64,000 nucleotides of DNA from JBFGFX01 sp965232455 (GTDB lineage: Bacteria > Pseudomonadota > Gammaproteobacteria > Steroidobacterales > Woeseiaceae), in NCBI GenBank assembly GCA_965232455.1, contig OZ246981.1, positions 5,782,429-5,846,428 on the forward strand, given 5' to 3'. Every line of letters begins with the position of its first letter. The stretch's first letter is position 1. The notes under the pieces were generated by a model. It saw only the letters and a program-made list of their open reading frames with translations, made no database searches and was not told the DNA's origin. Made by a program: the position numbers and the translations under genes. Shown here piece after piece: positions 17,510 to 24,380 of the stretch.

Positions 17510-17524
17510 GGCAATCTAACTATC

Positions 17525-18253
17525 ATGCGTTACCCGTCCTTTGCAATTCTTTTGGAGGCACTCGCCGAATTAGGGAAACACCGGCAGGTTCTTGGGAGAA
17601 TGTTGCTTCTCCCTGCGCTTGCGCTAGTTATGCTCAACTTGCTTTGGATTCAGTTGCCCGAACGTCCGCCATTGGTATTGCTTTTTCTGGCAATTGAACT
17701 GCCGTTCTACGCGGTATTCGTCATTACATGCCACAGGGTAATACTGGCCGGGCCTGAATCGGTCGCCTTTAGTCGCATACATCATTGGACAATGCGCGAG
17801 ACTCAATTCGTTGGAATGCTGCTGTTGTTAGTCGCCGTGTGGTTGAGCGTCGCCGCGATTGTCGGTATCGCCTACAGTCTGAGCATCGGACAATTGCCCG
17901 GCGAGCCAAATTGGGGATTGCAGACACCGCTGGCGGCAATCGTCTGCGTCTTCTTTTGGTCCAGGCTTGGCCTGGTGCTACCGGCTCGATCTATCGATCG
18001 CCTGTTGTCCATGAGCGATTCGTGGCATGCTACAGCCGGATATGGGTTGAGGATCTCAGCGGCGATATTGGCGCCTATGGCCTTGTTCTGGATACTAAGT
18101 AACGTCAGTCACTTCTTACTCCGGACAATCGATGGCTGGCTGGTGTACGTTGTAATGACCGTGCTGGACATCGTCTTGCTGGCAGTTGAGGTGGCGGTTG
18201 TTTCGGTCGCCTATCGGGGTTTGGTCCTTCGTCGTTATTTGGCGGCTGCCTAG
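17525..18253 (+). CDS. Multi-pass membrane protein in cassette-like unit
   Basis: I do not recognise this 242-residue protein (MRYPSFAILLEALAELGKHR). About six hydrophobic segments are visible (for example LLLPALALVMLNLLWI, MLLLLVAVWLSVAAIVGIAY and VYVVMTVLDIVLLAVEVAVV), so it is an inner-membrane protein. It begins 15 bases after a GTTAGGT core, and its TAG stop lies within GCCTAGC, the first box of the next attC-like site. Both points suggest that the gene was carried as a cassette. There is no obvious promoter of its own. Confidence 0.65.
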   Translation: MRYPSFAILLEALAELGKHRQVLGRMLLLPALALVMLNLLWIQLPERPPLVLLFLAIELPFYAVFVITCHRVILAGPESVAFSRIHHWTMRETQFVGMLLLLVAVWLSVAAIVGIAYSLSIGQLPGEPNWGLQTPLAAIVCVFFWSRLGLVLPARSIDRLLSMSDSWHATAGYGLRISAAILAPMALFWILSNVSHFLLRTIDGWLVYVVMTVLDIVLLAVEVAVVSVAYRGLVLRRYLAAA

Positions 18254-18314
18254 CAAGGCATGCATTGCATGCCCGGCGGTGCCTGTCTCCCTTCGGGTAC
18301 GGGCACCGTTAGGT
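18248..18314. repeat. attC-like recombination site 3
   Basis: GCCTAGC (18248-18254), which contains the stop codon of the upstream gene, differs at one position from the RYYYAAC consensus. GTTAGGT (18308-18314) fits the GTTRRRY core. Between them CGGTGCC and GGCACCG close a hairpin with a CCC/GGG inner stem. TAGCAA and the GGYGGYGCCTGTCT block are shared with site 1. This is the most complete of the sites. Confidence 0.55.
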
Positions 18315-18445
18315 GAATTTCTGAGATGGTGGCCCGGAAGACAGCAAACGGGCTATGAGAAGATGCTGCTTCCTGCAAATCCGTCGATCCTGCTATTCGA
18401 CTGTGAGCTTCTTCGCTATAACCGGGTGGCGGAAAACCCGGACAC

Positions 18446-18637
18446 ATGGATCCGGTACACGGGATACGACATTACCATCTCAAAATGGTGTTGCGCAGAG
18501 CCGGGCTAGGAGGGGAGTTCCGATGTGCGGATCCGCTGTACAATGGACGTCGAATCAAGTTGTTTCGATTAGATGAGTCAGCATATAGCGCAACAGCAAT
18601 TGCAAGAGGAGTGCGCTATGTTCTTAGTATCGGATAG
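18446..18637 (+). pseudogene. Decayed C-terminus of a 2OG-Fe(II) oxygenase-like protein
   Basis: The end of this frame reads GRRIKLFRLDESAYSATAIA followed by RGVRYVLSIG and a stop. This resembles the end of prolyl-4-hydroxylase/SM-20-type oxygenases, where a His (here replaced by Tyr in ESAYS) and a later Arg bind iron and 2-oxoglutarate. A related, better-preserved copy is at 19137-19244. Upstream sequence back to about 18355 is open in another frame, so a frameshift is likely. With the metal His missing it should be inactive. Confidence 0.45.
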
Positions 18638-18643
18638 GTGCTT

Positions 18644-18685
18644 GAGTAACGTATAGCTTTGCGCCGGTCATCCAAAACGTTACGT
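18644..18685. repeat. attC-like recombination site 4 (short)
   Basis: GTAACGT (18646-18652) and ACGTTAC (18677-18683) form an inverted repeat around about 24 bases. The 3' part CCGGTCATCCAAAACGTTA (18664-18682) is nearly the same as in site 1. The core is GTTACGT, one base away from GTTRRRY. It directly follows the decayed oxygenase tail and precedes the next small gene. Confidence 0.4.
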
Positions 18686-18705
18686 GGTACCGATGGTGAA
18701 GGGCA

Positions 18706-19095
18706 GTGGTAACGTTTTCAAATTCAATTCGTTCATTCGTTTGGTTCAGCATTGCCGTCGCTGTCTTGCACTTTGTATGGGAGACTTGGTTCCACATGCA
18801 GTGGGGCCAGTTTCTCCCGATGCTGATTGTCGACTACATTGCGATTACGCTTTTGCTGCTTGGTTCATTCGGTTTCTGGAAATGGGGTTGGGGGCCTGGT
18901 CTGCTATGTGGGGCATGGGGTTTCGAGTTCTGCCTCAACTATCGAACCTTCTTTATACGGGTCAGCCAGATTGTTGAAGGTTCTGCGAATGAGGCAACAA
19001 TCAATATCGCTTATGCACTCGGAAGCATTCTCTCGATATCCGCGCTGGCGTTTGTTATCTCAGTTCTGATATGCATTCGCCAGTTTCGGCATTGA
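18706..19095 (+). CDS. Small membrane protein in cassette-like unit
   Basis: The 129-residue product from a GTG codon has four hydrophobic segments (for example SFVWFSIAVAVLHFVWETW, MLIVDYIAITLLLLGSFGFW, and a C-terminal LGSILSISALAFVISVLICI), so it is an inner-membrane protein of unknown function. It begins about 20 bases after an attC-like core. AAGG lies just before the GTG, rather close. The frame shift alternative starting at 18684 has no better support. Composition is lower in G+C than core genes. Confidence 0.55.
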   Translation: MVTFSNSIRSFVWFSIAVAVLHFVWETWFHMQWGQFLPMLIVDYIAITLLLLGSFGFWKWGWGPGLLCGAWGFEFCLNYRTFFIRVSQIVEGSANEATINIAYALGSILSISALAFVISVLICIRQFRH

Positions 19096-19136
19096 AGCAT
19101 ATGCCGTCTAATGAATCGTTGCTTTGCTGGAGGCCG

Positions 19137-19244
19137 ACATGAATAGCAATTTTAGCCGGCTTTGGACATCACGCATCGGATGAGTCAGAACACAGCGTGA
19201 CACCGATTGAAAAAGGAGTGCGCTATGTTTTTAGTATTGGGTGA
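19137..19244 (+). pseudogene. C-terminal fragment of a 2OG-Fe(II) oxygenase
   Basis: In frame, this segment ends GHHASDESEHSVTPIEKGVR followed by YVFSIG and TGA. The H-x-VTP...G-x-RY pattern is the iron-binding His and 2-oxoglutarate-binding Arg end of P4Hc-type oxygenases. The rest of the gene is missing. The last 21 codons align without gaps to the decayed tail at 18572-18637, so a tail of this gene type has been captured twice within 700 bases. Confidence 0.5.
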
Positions 19245-19275
19245 GTGCGCAAGTAGTACTTGGTGTGGTATCAAG

Positions 19276-19310
19276 GCATCACCTATTGAATCTCAGTCAA
19301 TAGGCGATGC
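19276..19310. terminator. Strong hairpin, 14-bp arms
   Basis: GCATCACCTATTGA (19276-19289) and TCAATAGGCGATGC (19297-19310) pair with a single mismatch around a 7-base loop. It follows the oxygenase fragment and precedes the lipoprotein gene. There is no U-tract, so it could be a terminator or a further degenerate recombination site. Confidence 0.45.
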
Positions 19311-19345
19311 CGCGATTAACGCTATCTATACCGAGCTGGATGATC

Positions 19346-19732
19346 ATGAAATCTTCGCCTTTCGTATTTTCAATTGTCTGCAGCATTGAGTTTCTCGGTG
19401 CGTGTTCGGCCGCTCGGGATGACGCCGACGATAGTCTCGCCGGTGAGCTTAGTTCCATGATTTCAGTAGAGATTCGGGAAATGCATGCCGACAGCAGCGT
19501 TGACGTTACCGAATTTGAGCGATTGTGGTCGTTGACAGTCGACGAATATTCAGATTGCCTCGCGCAGGCACTACTAACATCAAATCGCCCGGAGTCCGAT
19601 AGAGTTGTGGAGGCGCTGAATGCGGGGTTGGCTTTTCAGGACGTTGAAGACGAGATTCGTGATACCAGTCTGCAACACCAAGCCTGGGAGAACGAAATGA
19701 AACGCGAACTCAAGAACTGTGAAAGCCATTAG
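19346..19732 (+). CDS. Putative lipoprotein of unknown function
   Basis: The 128-residue product starts MKSSPFVFSIVCSIEFLGAC, a lipoprotein signal with the lipobox FLGAC. The mature part is acidic and mostly helical (VDVTEFERLWSLTVDEYSDC, ALNAGLAFQDVEDEIRD), and ends ELKNCESH; two further Cys could form a disulfide. I know no family for it. It is the last gene of the lower-GC stretch. The start is chosen because only this ATG gives a proper signal peptide. Confidence 0.6.
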   Translation: MKSSPFVFSIVCSIEFLGACSAARDDADDSLAGELSSMISVEIREMHADSSVDVTEFERLWSLTVDEYSDCLAQALLTSNRPESDRVVEALNAGLAFQDVEDEIRDTSLQHQAWENEMKRELKNCESH

Positions 19733-19827
19733 CTACGGGGTCGCGCGTCCGGTACGGTGTTTGTAGAAACCGGCGGCGACGCAACGCATGCCGTTGTCGC
19801 TAGGATTGCAACGGAGAAGGATAAAAC

Positions 19828-20061
19828 ATGAACGTCAGCCGGCGCGCGCTCCTGGGAGATATTACAACGCTCCACGTGGATGCAATCGTCAATGCTGCAA
19901 ACTCTTCGTTACTCGGCGGCGGTACATGAGAAACCCACGCGTCCGGCATTCATGCCGGTGAACTGAAACGTCAGCTGGTAAAAGAATGCGACCCACGGTA
20001 TTCCGCGTCGACGAAACATCCGGAAACCCGAACCGGGGCCGTATTCGGTGGGCACCGTTAA
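19828..20061 (+). pseudogene. Macro-domain (ADP-ribose hydrolase-like) pseudogene
   Basis: The frame begins MNVSRRALLGDITTLHVDAI and continues VNAANSSLLGGGT, the N-terminal ADP-ribose-binding signature of MacroD-type proteins. A TGA at 19927 then interrupts it exactly where GVDGAIH is expected. Downstream, in the same frame, IHAGELKRQLVKEC still resembles the next conserved helix, and the frame ends at 20061. The C-terminal two thirds are absent. The last 76 bases are overlapped by the desaturase gene, which appears to have recruited its start inside the remnant. Confidence 0.75.
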
Positions 20062-20909
20062 AGTCCATTTGGATCAATACCTGCCTGGTGGTTTTTGTGG
20101 CTTCCCTGCCATTCGCGACCAGCGTGGGTTCTGTCGTGTTGTTTGCCTTGCTTACGTACTTGACGTTGCTTTTCGGTCATTCCGTCGGCATGCACCGAAA
20201 GTTGATTCACCGAACCTACGATTGCCCTAAATGGCTGGAAAGGCTGCTTGCCTATCTCGGCGTCGTCGTCGGAATGGCCGGACCGTTCGGTGTCATCATC
20301 GTTCATGACGTGCGGGACTGGGCTCAGCGCCAGCCATCTTGCCACGACTTTTTCTCGCACCGTGCGCCGTTTTGGAAAGACGCGTTTTGGCAACTGAATT
20401 GCCGGTTCGAATTCGAGAATGCGCCTGTATTGGAGATCGAGCCGGATATCGCCGACGATCCGTTTCTGAAGTTCCTGAATCGTACCTGGGTTTTACAGCA
20501 ACTTCCCCTGGGAGCCGTGTTCTTCATGATCGGAGGCTGGTCTTGGGTGGCGTGGGGCATATTCGGGCGCGTTTTCGTCAGCGTCGCCGGGCATTGGACG
20601 GTTACCTACCTTACTCACAATCCCGGCCCCGGGCGTTGGGTTGTCCCCTCCGCCGGCGTGCAGGCGTCGAATCTGCCCGGGTACGGCTTCATGACAATGG
20701 GCGAATGTTGGCACAACAATCACCACGCCTTTCCCGAGTCGGCCCGGATCGGCCTGGAGAAAGACGAGTTCGATCCCGGCTGGGAGGTAATCCGCTGGCT
20801 CGAAAACGCGGGCTGGGCGTGGAACGTAGGTCAGCCACGACCGGAAGGATCCCGAAGGGACTTGCGCATTGCGGCGTCGGCGAGGGAGGTGATGTGCGAT
20901 GATTTGTAA
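19986..20909 (+). CDS. Fatty acid desaturase (acyl-CoA desaturase type)
   Basis: The 307-residue membrane protein has four hydrophobic segments and two clear histidine boxes: HSVGMHRKLIH near residue 64 and HNNHHAFPESAR near residue 254. The middle box is not the usual HxxHH; instead the region reads HDVRDWAQRQPSCHDFFSH. I have seen this in a subset of the family, so it may be a subfamily trait, not a defect. It would insert a double bond into an acyl chain using oxygen at the inner membrane. The N-terminus lies within the macro-domain remnant; the DETSGNPNRGRIRWAPLKS stretch looks native to the family. Confidence 0.8.
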   Translation: MRPTVFRVDETSGNPNRGRIRWAPLKSIWINTCLVVFVASLPFATSVGSVVLFALLTYLTLLFGHSVGMHRKLIHRTYDCPKWLERLLAYLGVVVGMAGPFGVIIVHDVRDWAQRQPSCHDFFSHRAPFWKDAFWQLNCRFEFENAPVLEIEPDIADDPFLKFLNRTWVLQQLPLGAVFFMIGGWSWVAWGIFGRVFVSVAGHWTVTYLTHNPGPGRWVVPSAGVQASNLPGYGFMTMGECWHNNHHAFPESARIGLEKDEFDPGWEVIRWLENAGWAWNVGQPRPEGSRRDLRIAASAREVMCDDL

Positions 20910-21063
20910 GCTTGCGCTCATCGTGAAGAAGATCGCAATGTTCGGCCTGTCAATCGCATCCGTCGGCTGTTCCGACGCGATGGCGTCGTATTCGATGTTC
21001 TGTGATCTGAACGACCGGATGGTCTCGACGCTTGCGGAGAAAGCACCGAATAGCGTGCCGTAA
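20899..21063 (+). CDS. Small putative lipoprotein, coupled to desaturase
   Basis: This 54-residue protein starts MICKLALIVKKIAMFGLSIA and has a lipobox-like SVGC, followed by a short mature part (SDAMASYSMFCDLNDRMVST). The ATG overlaps the desaturase end by 11 bases and is preceded by AGGGAGGTGAT, a near-perfect ribosome binding site 6 to 7 bases upstream, so translational coupling is likely. No family is recognised. The evidence for translation is the site and the signal peptide only. Confidence 0.5.
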   Translation: MICKLALIVKKIAMFGLSIASVGCSDAMASYSMFCDLNDRMVSTLAEKAPNSVP

Positions 21064-21249
21064 CGTCTGTCGGACACATCTCGCGCGCAGCTTGCATGCT
21101 ATTGCATTGCAGCGGATACTGATCACCGCGAGAGAGCAACCGGCTTGTCCGTGATCCAATAACCGTTTCCGGAAAACCGGATGTCATGAATGGCGGCGTA
21201 TTGCCTTCGGTTAGCGCGCGATTGTCGGTATGCTGAGAGGTCCACCGTT

Positions 21250-21666
21250 GTGAATAGAATGGCCTTCCTGTGCCTGCTTTTCCTGGCGTCAGATTCAGCG
21301 GGGGCGGAATTGAGCTGCACCGACCGGATACTGAAACTGGCGGCGCCGGAGCTCCCGAAGTACACCAGTGCACTTCACGCAATAGCAAGGGGCGCGTGTT
21401 CCGTCGACGTGATTTTTTCGCTGAGTAAAGAGGGTGTCGCGACCGTCATCGGCGCCGGCTCTAGCGAAGAGCGCTGTAAAGTTCTGGAACGTTTCGCGAG
21501 AAAGGCGGTGGCGTCCAGTGAATTCAGCGCCGGTCAAGTTATTGACAACTGTACGATTCGCATCACCTTCGATACGGATGAAATGGTCCCTGTCGCGATG
21601 TGGGGAAAACCGGCTGAAGAGACTGATGGCAATGATACTTGGCGGCGTGGCGCACCCACCGGCTGA
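21250..21666 (+). CDS. Exported protein with TonB-C-terminal-like domain
   Basis: From the GTG at 21250 (behind GAGAGG) the product is 138 residues: a signal peptide (NRMAFLCLLFLASDSAGA) and a domain with ACSVDVIFSLSKEGVATVIG and DNCTIRITF, which resembles the TonB C-terminal fold found in many small periplasmic proteins. Two cysteines flank the domain. Function is unknown; it could contribute to periplasmic interactions. It stands alone between a small lipoprotein and a phosphodiesterase. Confidence 0.55.
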   Translation: MNRMAFLCLLFLASDSAGAELSCTDRILKLAAPELPKYTSALHAIARGACSVDVIFSLSKEGVATVIGAGSSEERCKVLERFARKAVASSEFSAGQVIDNCTIRITFDTDEMVPVAMWGKPAEETDGNDTWRRGAPTG

Positions 21667-21717
21667 CGTCTGTCACGAACGGATGCCGCCGGATCGGCGA
21701 GGTACCTGGAAGGCGGG

Positions 21718-22536
21718 ATGGCGCAAATGCGCTTGAACGTCAGCTGGCACCTTCTGCTGGCTACCCTTATTGGGGAAAGCAGTTTTGCGGTCGATCTGAT
21801 TGCACACAGGGGCGTCGTCTGCGCCAAACAGGAAAACTCGATCGAGGCCATTCGCACGGCGTGGCAGGCTGGCGCCGATGCGGTCGAAATTGATCTCCGT
21901 GTTTCGGCTGACGGAATACCTTATCTGTTTCACGACAAGAAGGTCGGCGACCGACCGATCCGGTCTCTGAGGTACTCCGAAATTCAGTCCAGGGTGGGAG
22001 ACGCCGCCCCGACACTCGACTCGGTATTCGAGTTAGGCCCACCGCCCGGTGACTACATCCTCGATATCAAGGATCGCAATCCGGCCGTTGGAGCGGCCGT
22101 TGCCGCGGCAGTGGATGATTGGCAATTCGACCAGCGCCGCCTCATCTTCCAGAGTGATGACGTGGCTCTGCTGGCGTCGCTAAAGGAACGGTTCTCCGCC
22201 GCCCGGTATTATTATCTTGCCCGCATCGGGAAACGGATACCTCTCATGCGGAAACCAACGGCGTTACGTCTCATCAGCAGGCTCAGCGGTTCCGGTATCG
22301 ATGGAATCAGTCTGAAGGGCAGATCGTATCTGAACGCAAACTACGTCGGACTCCTCAAGAATAGCGGCTACACGGTAAACGTGTGGACGATCAATGACGC
22401 CGCAAGGGCCGGGTTCTACCGGGAAATCGGCGTCGACGGGATCATTACCGACAGGCTCTTCGAGCTTCGAGTTCGGCTGAACGACGACTATTCGTTGGAC
22501 GGAGAATGCGCGCCGGATGAACTCGATGCCGATTAG
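21718..22536 (+). CDS. Glycerophosphodiester phosphodiesterase, exported
   Basis: The 272-residue protein has a signal-like N-terminus (MAQMRLNVSWHLLLATLIGE) and the GDPD catalytic features: HRG in LIAHRGVVCAKQENS, the metal ligands in GADAVEIDLRVSADG and FHDKKVGD, and the C-terminal VNVWTINDAARAGFYREIG with IGVDGIITDR. It should hydrolyse glycerophosphodiesters to glycerol 3-phosphate and an alcohol, probably in the periplasm. A second ATG three codons further in is equally possible as start. No glp or ugp genes are nearby. Confidence 0.85.
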   Translation: MAQMRLNVSWHLLLATLIGESSFAVDLIAHRGVVCAKQENSIEAIRTAWQAGADAVEIDLRVSADGIPYLFHDKKVGDRPIRSLRYSEIQSRVGDAAPTLDSVFELGPPPGDYILDIKDRNPAVGAAVAAAVDDWQFDQRRLIFQSDDVALLASLKERFSAARYYYLARIGKRIPLMRKPTALRLISRLSGSGIDGISLKGRSYLNANYVGLLKNSGYTVNVWTINDAARAGFYREIGVDGIITDRLFELRVRLNDDYSLDGECAPDELDAD

Positions 22537-22649
22537 GCAGTTCGCCGGGAGTCGGTTTCCGGTGTCCGCATTACCGCAATTTGAAAAAGCAGGCCGGAGC
22601 ACGATACCGGATTTCAGCGAGCTGCACTCTTGGTACGGAGGAATTAGAG

Positions 22650-23447
22650 ATGGCGGGTAGTATCCAGAAGAACTTTTTTTCAGCAGTCTGTACGTTCCTG
22701 TTTGCGGGTATCTGCCCGAATTCTCTTGCCGCTGAACTCAGCGGCACCCCGGAGGAACTGCGCGGCTATCTGCGTTCAGAGACTCGTACCGTAACGATCC
22801 GCGATGAAGCGACGGAGCTTGCGTATTCTGACATTGCGAAGGTAACGCTCGTCGTTTCGACCAAGGCGAAGATGCTCGCTGACGCAATGCGGGAAAACAA
22901 CGAAATTCGTGATTCGATCGTGAGGACGCTCGTTGACGGCGGAGTAGAGTCGGACGACATCCAGAGTTCAAAGTATTCCGCTTCGCCGCAATTCGGCTGG
23001 TTCGGGAGCGCACCCAATAGTTTCGAGGTGATGAACACTCTCGTGGTCACCGTGGACAGCGAATCGGCGTTTCGCCGGATTGCGCAAATCTCCGATCAGG
23101 AAGACTCCGTCCGTTTTGGTGGAGCCGAGTTCGAGCATAGCCAGAAGGAAGTTTACGAAGACAGGGTTCGGGACAAGGCGATGGAGGCGGTGATGCAGGA
23201 TCGCGCCTACTTCGAGGAGAAACTGGGACTCAAGCTTCGCCCCTTGACGTTTTCCTTTTCCGACATGGAGTTCACTGGAGACAACGGGTTCGGGTATGCG
23301 TTAGAGGAAATCGTCGTGACCGGTTCGCGAAGTACCAGTTCACTGGGTGCAGTACAGCCCGCTATCTCATCGAGCTTCGATGAGATCGAGTATCGGGTGA
23401 CGGTCGAGGTGACTTTCGAGGTTGAAAGCCAGGACCAGTCCGGGTGA
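22650..23447 (+). CDS. SIMPL (DUF541) domain protein, exported
   Basis: The 265-residue protein follows a strong CGGAGGAATTAGAG site and starts MAGSIQKNFFSAVCTFLFAG, a signal peptide. The SIMPL fold is suggested by VTLVVSTKAKMLADAMRENN, LVDGGVESDDIQSSKYSASP and the C-terminal YRVTVEVTFEVE strand. Such proteins are periplasmic or membrane-associated with unclear function. Near residue 210 it contains EEIVVTGSRSTSS, which looks like the start of a TonB-dependent receptor plug. No neighbours suggest a role. Confidence 0.75.
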   Translation: MAGSIQKNFFSAVCTFLFAGICPNSLAAELSGTPEELRGYLRSETRTVTIRDEATELAYSDIAKVTLVVSTKAKMLADAMRENNEIRDSIVRTLVDGGVESDDIQSSKYSASPQFGWFGSAPNSFEVMNTLVVTVDSESAFRRIAQISDQEDSVRFGGAEFEHSQKEVYEDRVRDKAMEAVMQDRAYFEEKLGLKLRPLTFSFSDMEFTGDNGFGYALEEIVVTGSRSTSSLGAVQPAISSSFDEIEYRVTVEVTFEVESQDQSG

Positions 23448-23478
23448 CTCCGGCCGGGCCAAGCCACTCGGTGCCGAT

Positions 23479-23871
23479 ATGAAAACGTTCAGCAAGTCTT
23501 ACACCCTGCCGTTTCCGCTTGGGCAGGTCTATTCGGCCTGGATATCCAACGATACGATTATCCCTCCCGTGTCGAGTATGGAAGTAGAGGCGAAAATCGG
23601 CGGCGTCTACCGGTTGACGATGCCGGACGGGTCCACGGCGGAAGGCACCTTTTCGGCGATCGTCCCAAATGAACGGGTGTGTTATTCCTGGCAGTGGGCG
23701 GGAAGCGGCGAATCGACGGAAGTCGACGTTCGGTTCAGTGAGCGTTCCAGGGGCACGGCGGTCGATATCGAGCATCGGGGATTCCGGTCCGAGTCGTCCC
23801 TTCGCGACCATTCGTTGGGGTGGGACAGCTACATGGCCGGACTCGAGTCTCACCTCAACACGCGTCGCTGA
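23479..23871 (+). CDS. SRPBCC (AHSA1-type) domain protein
   Basis: The 130-residue protein has the AHSA1/START-like pattern: LPFPLGQVYSAWISNDTIIP at the N-terminus, IGGVYRLTMPDGSTAEGTFS, CYSWQWAGSGESTEVDVRFS, and a C-terminal helix LGWDSYMAGLESHL. These small helix-grip proteins bind hydrophobic ligands; the ligand here is not known. It lies between the SIMPL gene and a GFA gene on the same strand. The ribosome binding site is weak. Confidence 0.8.
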   Translation: MKTFSKSYTLPFPLGQVYSAWISNDTIIPPVSSMEVEAKIGGVYRLTMPDGSTAEGTFSAIVPNERVCYSWQWAGSGESTEVDVRFSERSRGTAVDIEHRGFRSESSLRDHSLGWDSYMAGLESHLNTRR

Positions 23872-23936
23872 TCGCATGTTGCAAAGGCGCCCGGCGAGTC
23901 AGATACTGGGCAGTGCTTAGTCGAGGCTGGGAGTCA

Positions 23937-24380
23937 ATGGAAGAACACGGCGAAATCACCGGAGCGTGTCATTGCGGAAACGTTCGATTCAGTCTTTTAT
24001 GGCCCGAATCCGAGACCACCATCCAGGTTCGCGAATGCGGCTGCTCTTTTTGCCGAAAGCACGGCGGCGCCTGGACGTCACATCGGGACTCGAAGCTCAA
24101 CATTCAGATCGGCAACTCGTTGCACGTTTCGAGATATAACTTCGGGACGAAGACCGCCGACTTCCATGTATGCGCCGTCTGCGGCGTCGTCCCGTTCGTC
24201 TCGAGCGACATCGAGGGCAGGCAGTATGCGGTGGTCAACGTCAACACGTTCGAGAACGCTGATCGTTTTTCGCTCGTCGCCTCTTCGGCGGACTTCGACG
24301 GAGAAGACGTCGGCAACCGGCTCGAGCGTCGAACCCGTAACTGGATCCCAACCGTTCGATTCGATGCTGCAACTCATTAA
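23937..24380 (+). CDS. GFA/CENP-V domain protein (zinc-binding, glutathione-dependent enzyme family)
   Basis: The 147-residue protein has the Cys pattern of the GFA family: GACHCGNVRFS near residue 9, RECGCSFCRKHGGAW near residue 33, and HVCAVCGVVPFVSSD near residue 75. These Cys residues bind two zinc ions in the founding member, a glutathione-dependent formaldehyde-activating enzyme. Substrate here is unknown. The end overlaps the next gene by 17 bases, suggesting coupled translation. Confidence 0.85.
   Translation: MEEHGEITGACHCGNVRFSLLWPESETTIQVRECGCSFCRKHGGAWTSHRDSKLNIQIGNSLHVSRYNFGTKTADFHVCAVCGVVPFVSSDIEGRQYAVVNVNTFENADRFSLVASSADFDGEDVGNRLERRTRNWIPTVRFDAATH

Noticed and set aside
16834..17526. 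A 230-residue open frame on the minus strand
   Set aside because: It is antisense to the gene at 16626 and crosses two attC-like sites; its cysteine- and arginine-rich composition is that of an antisense frame.
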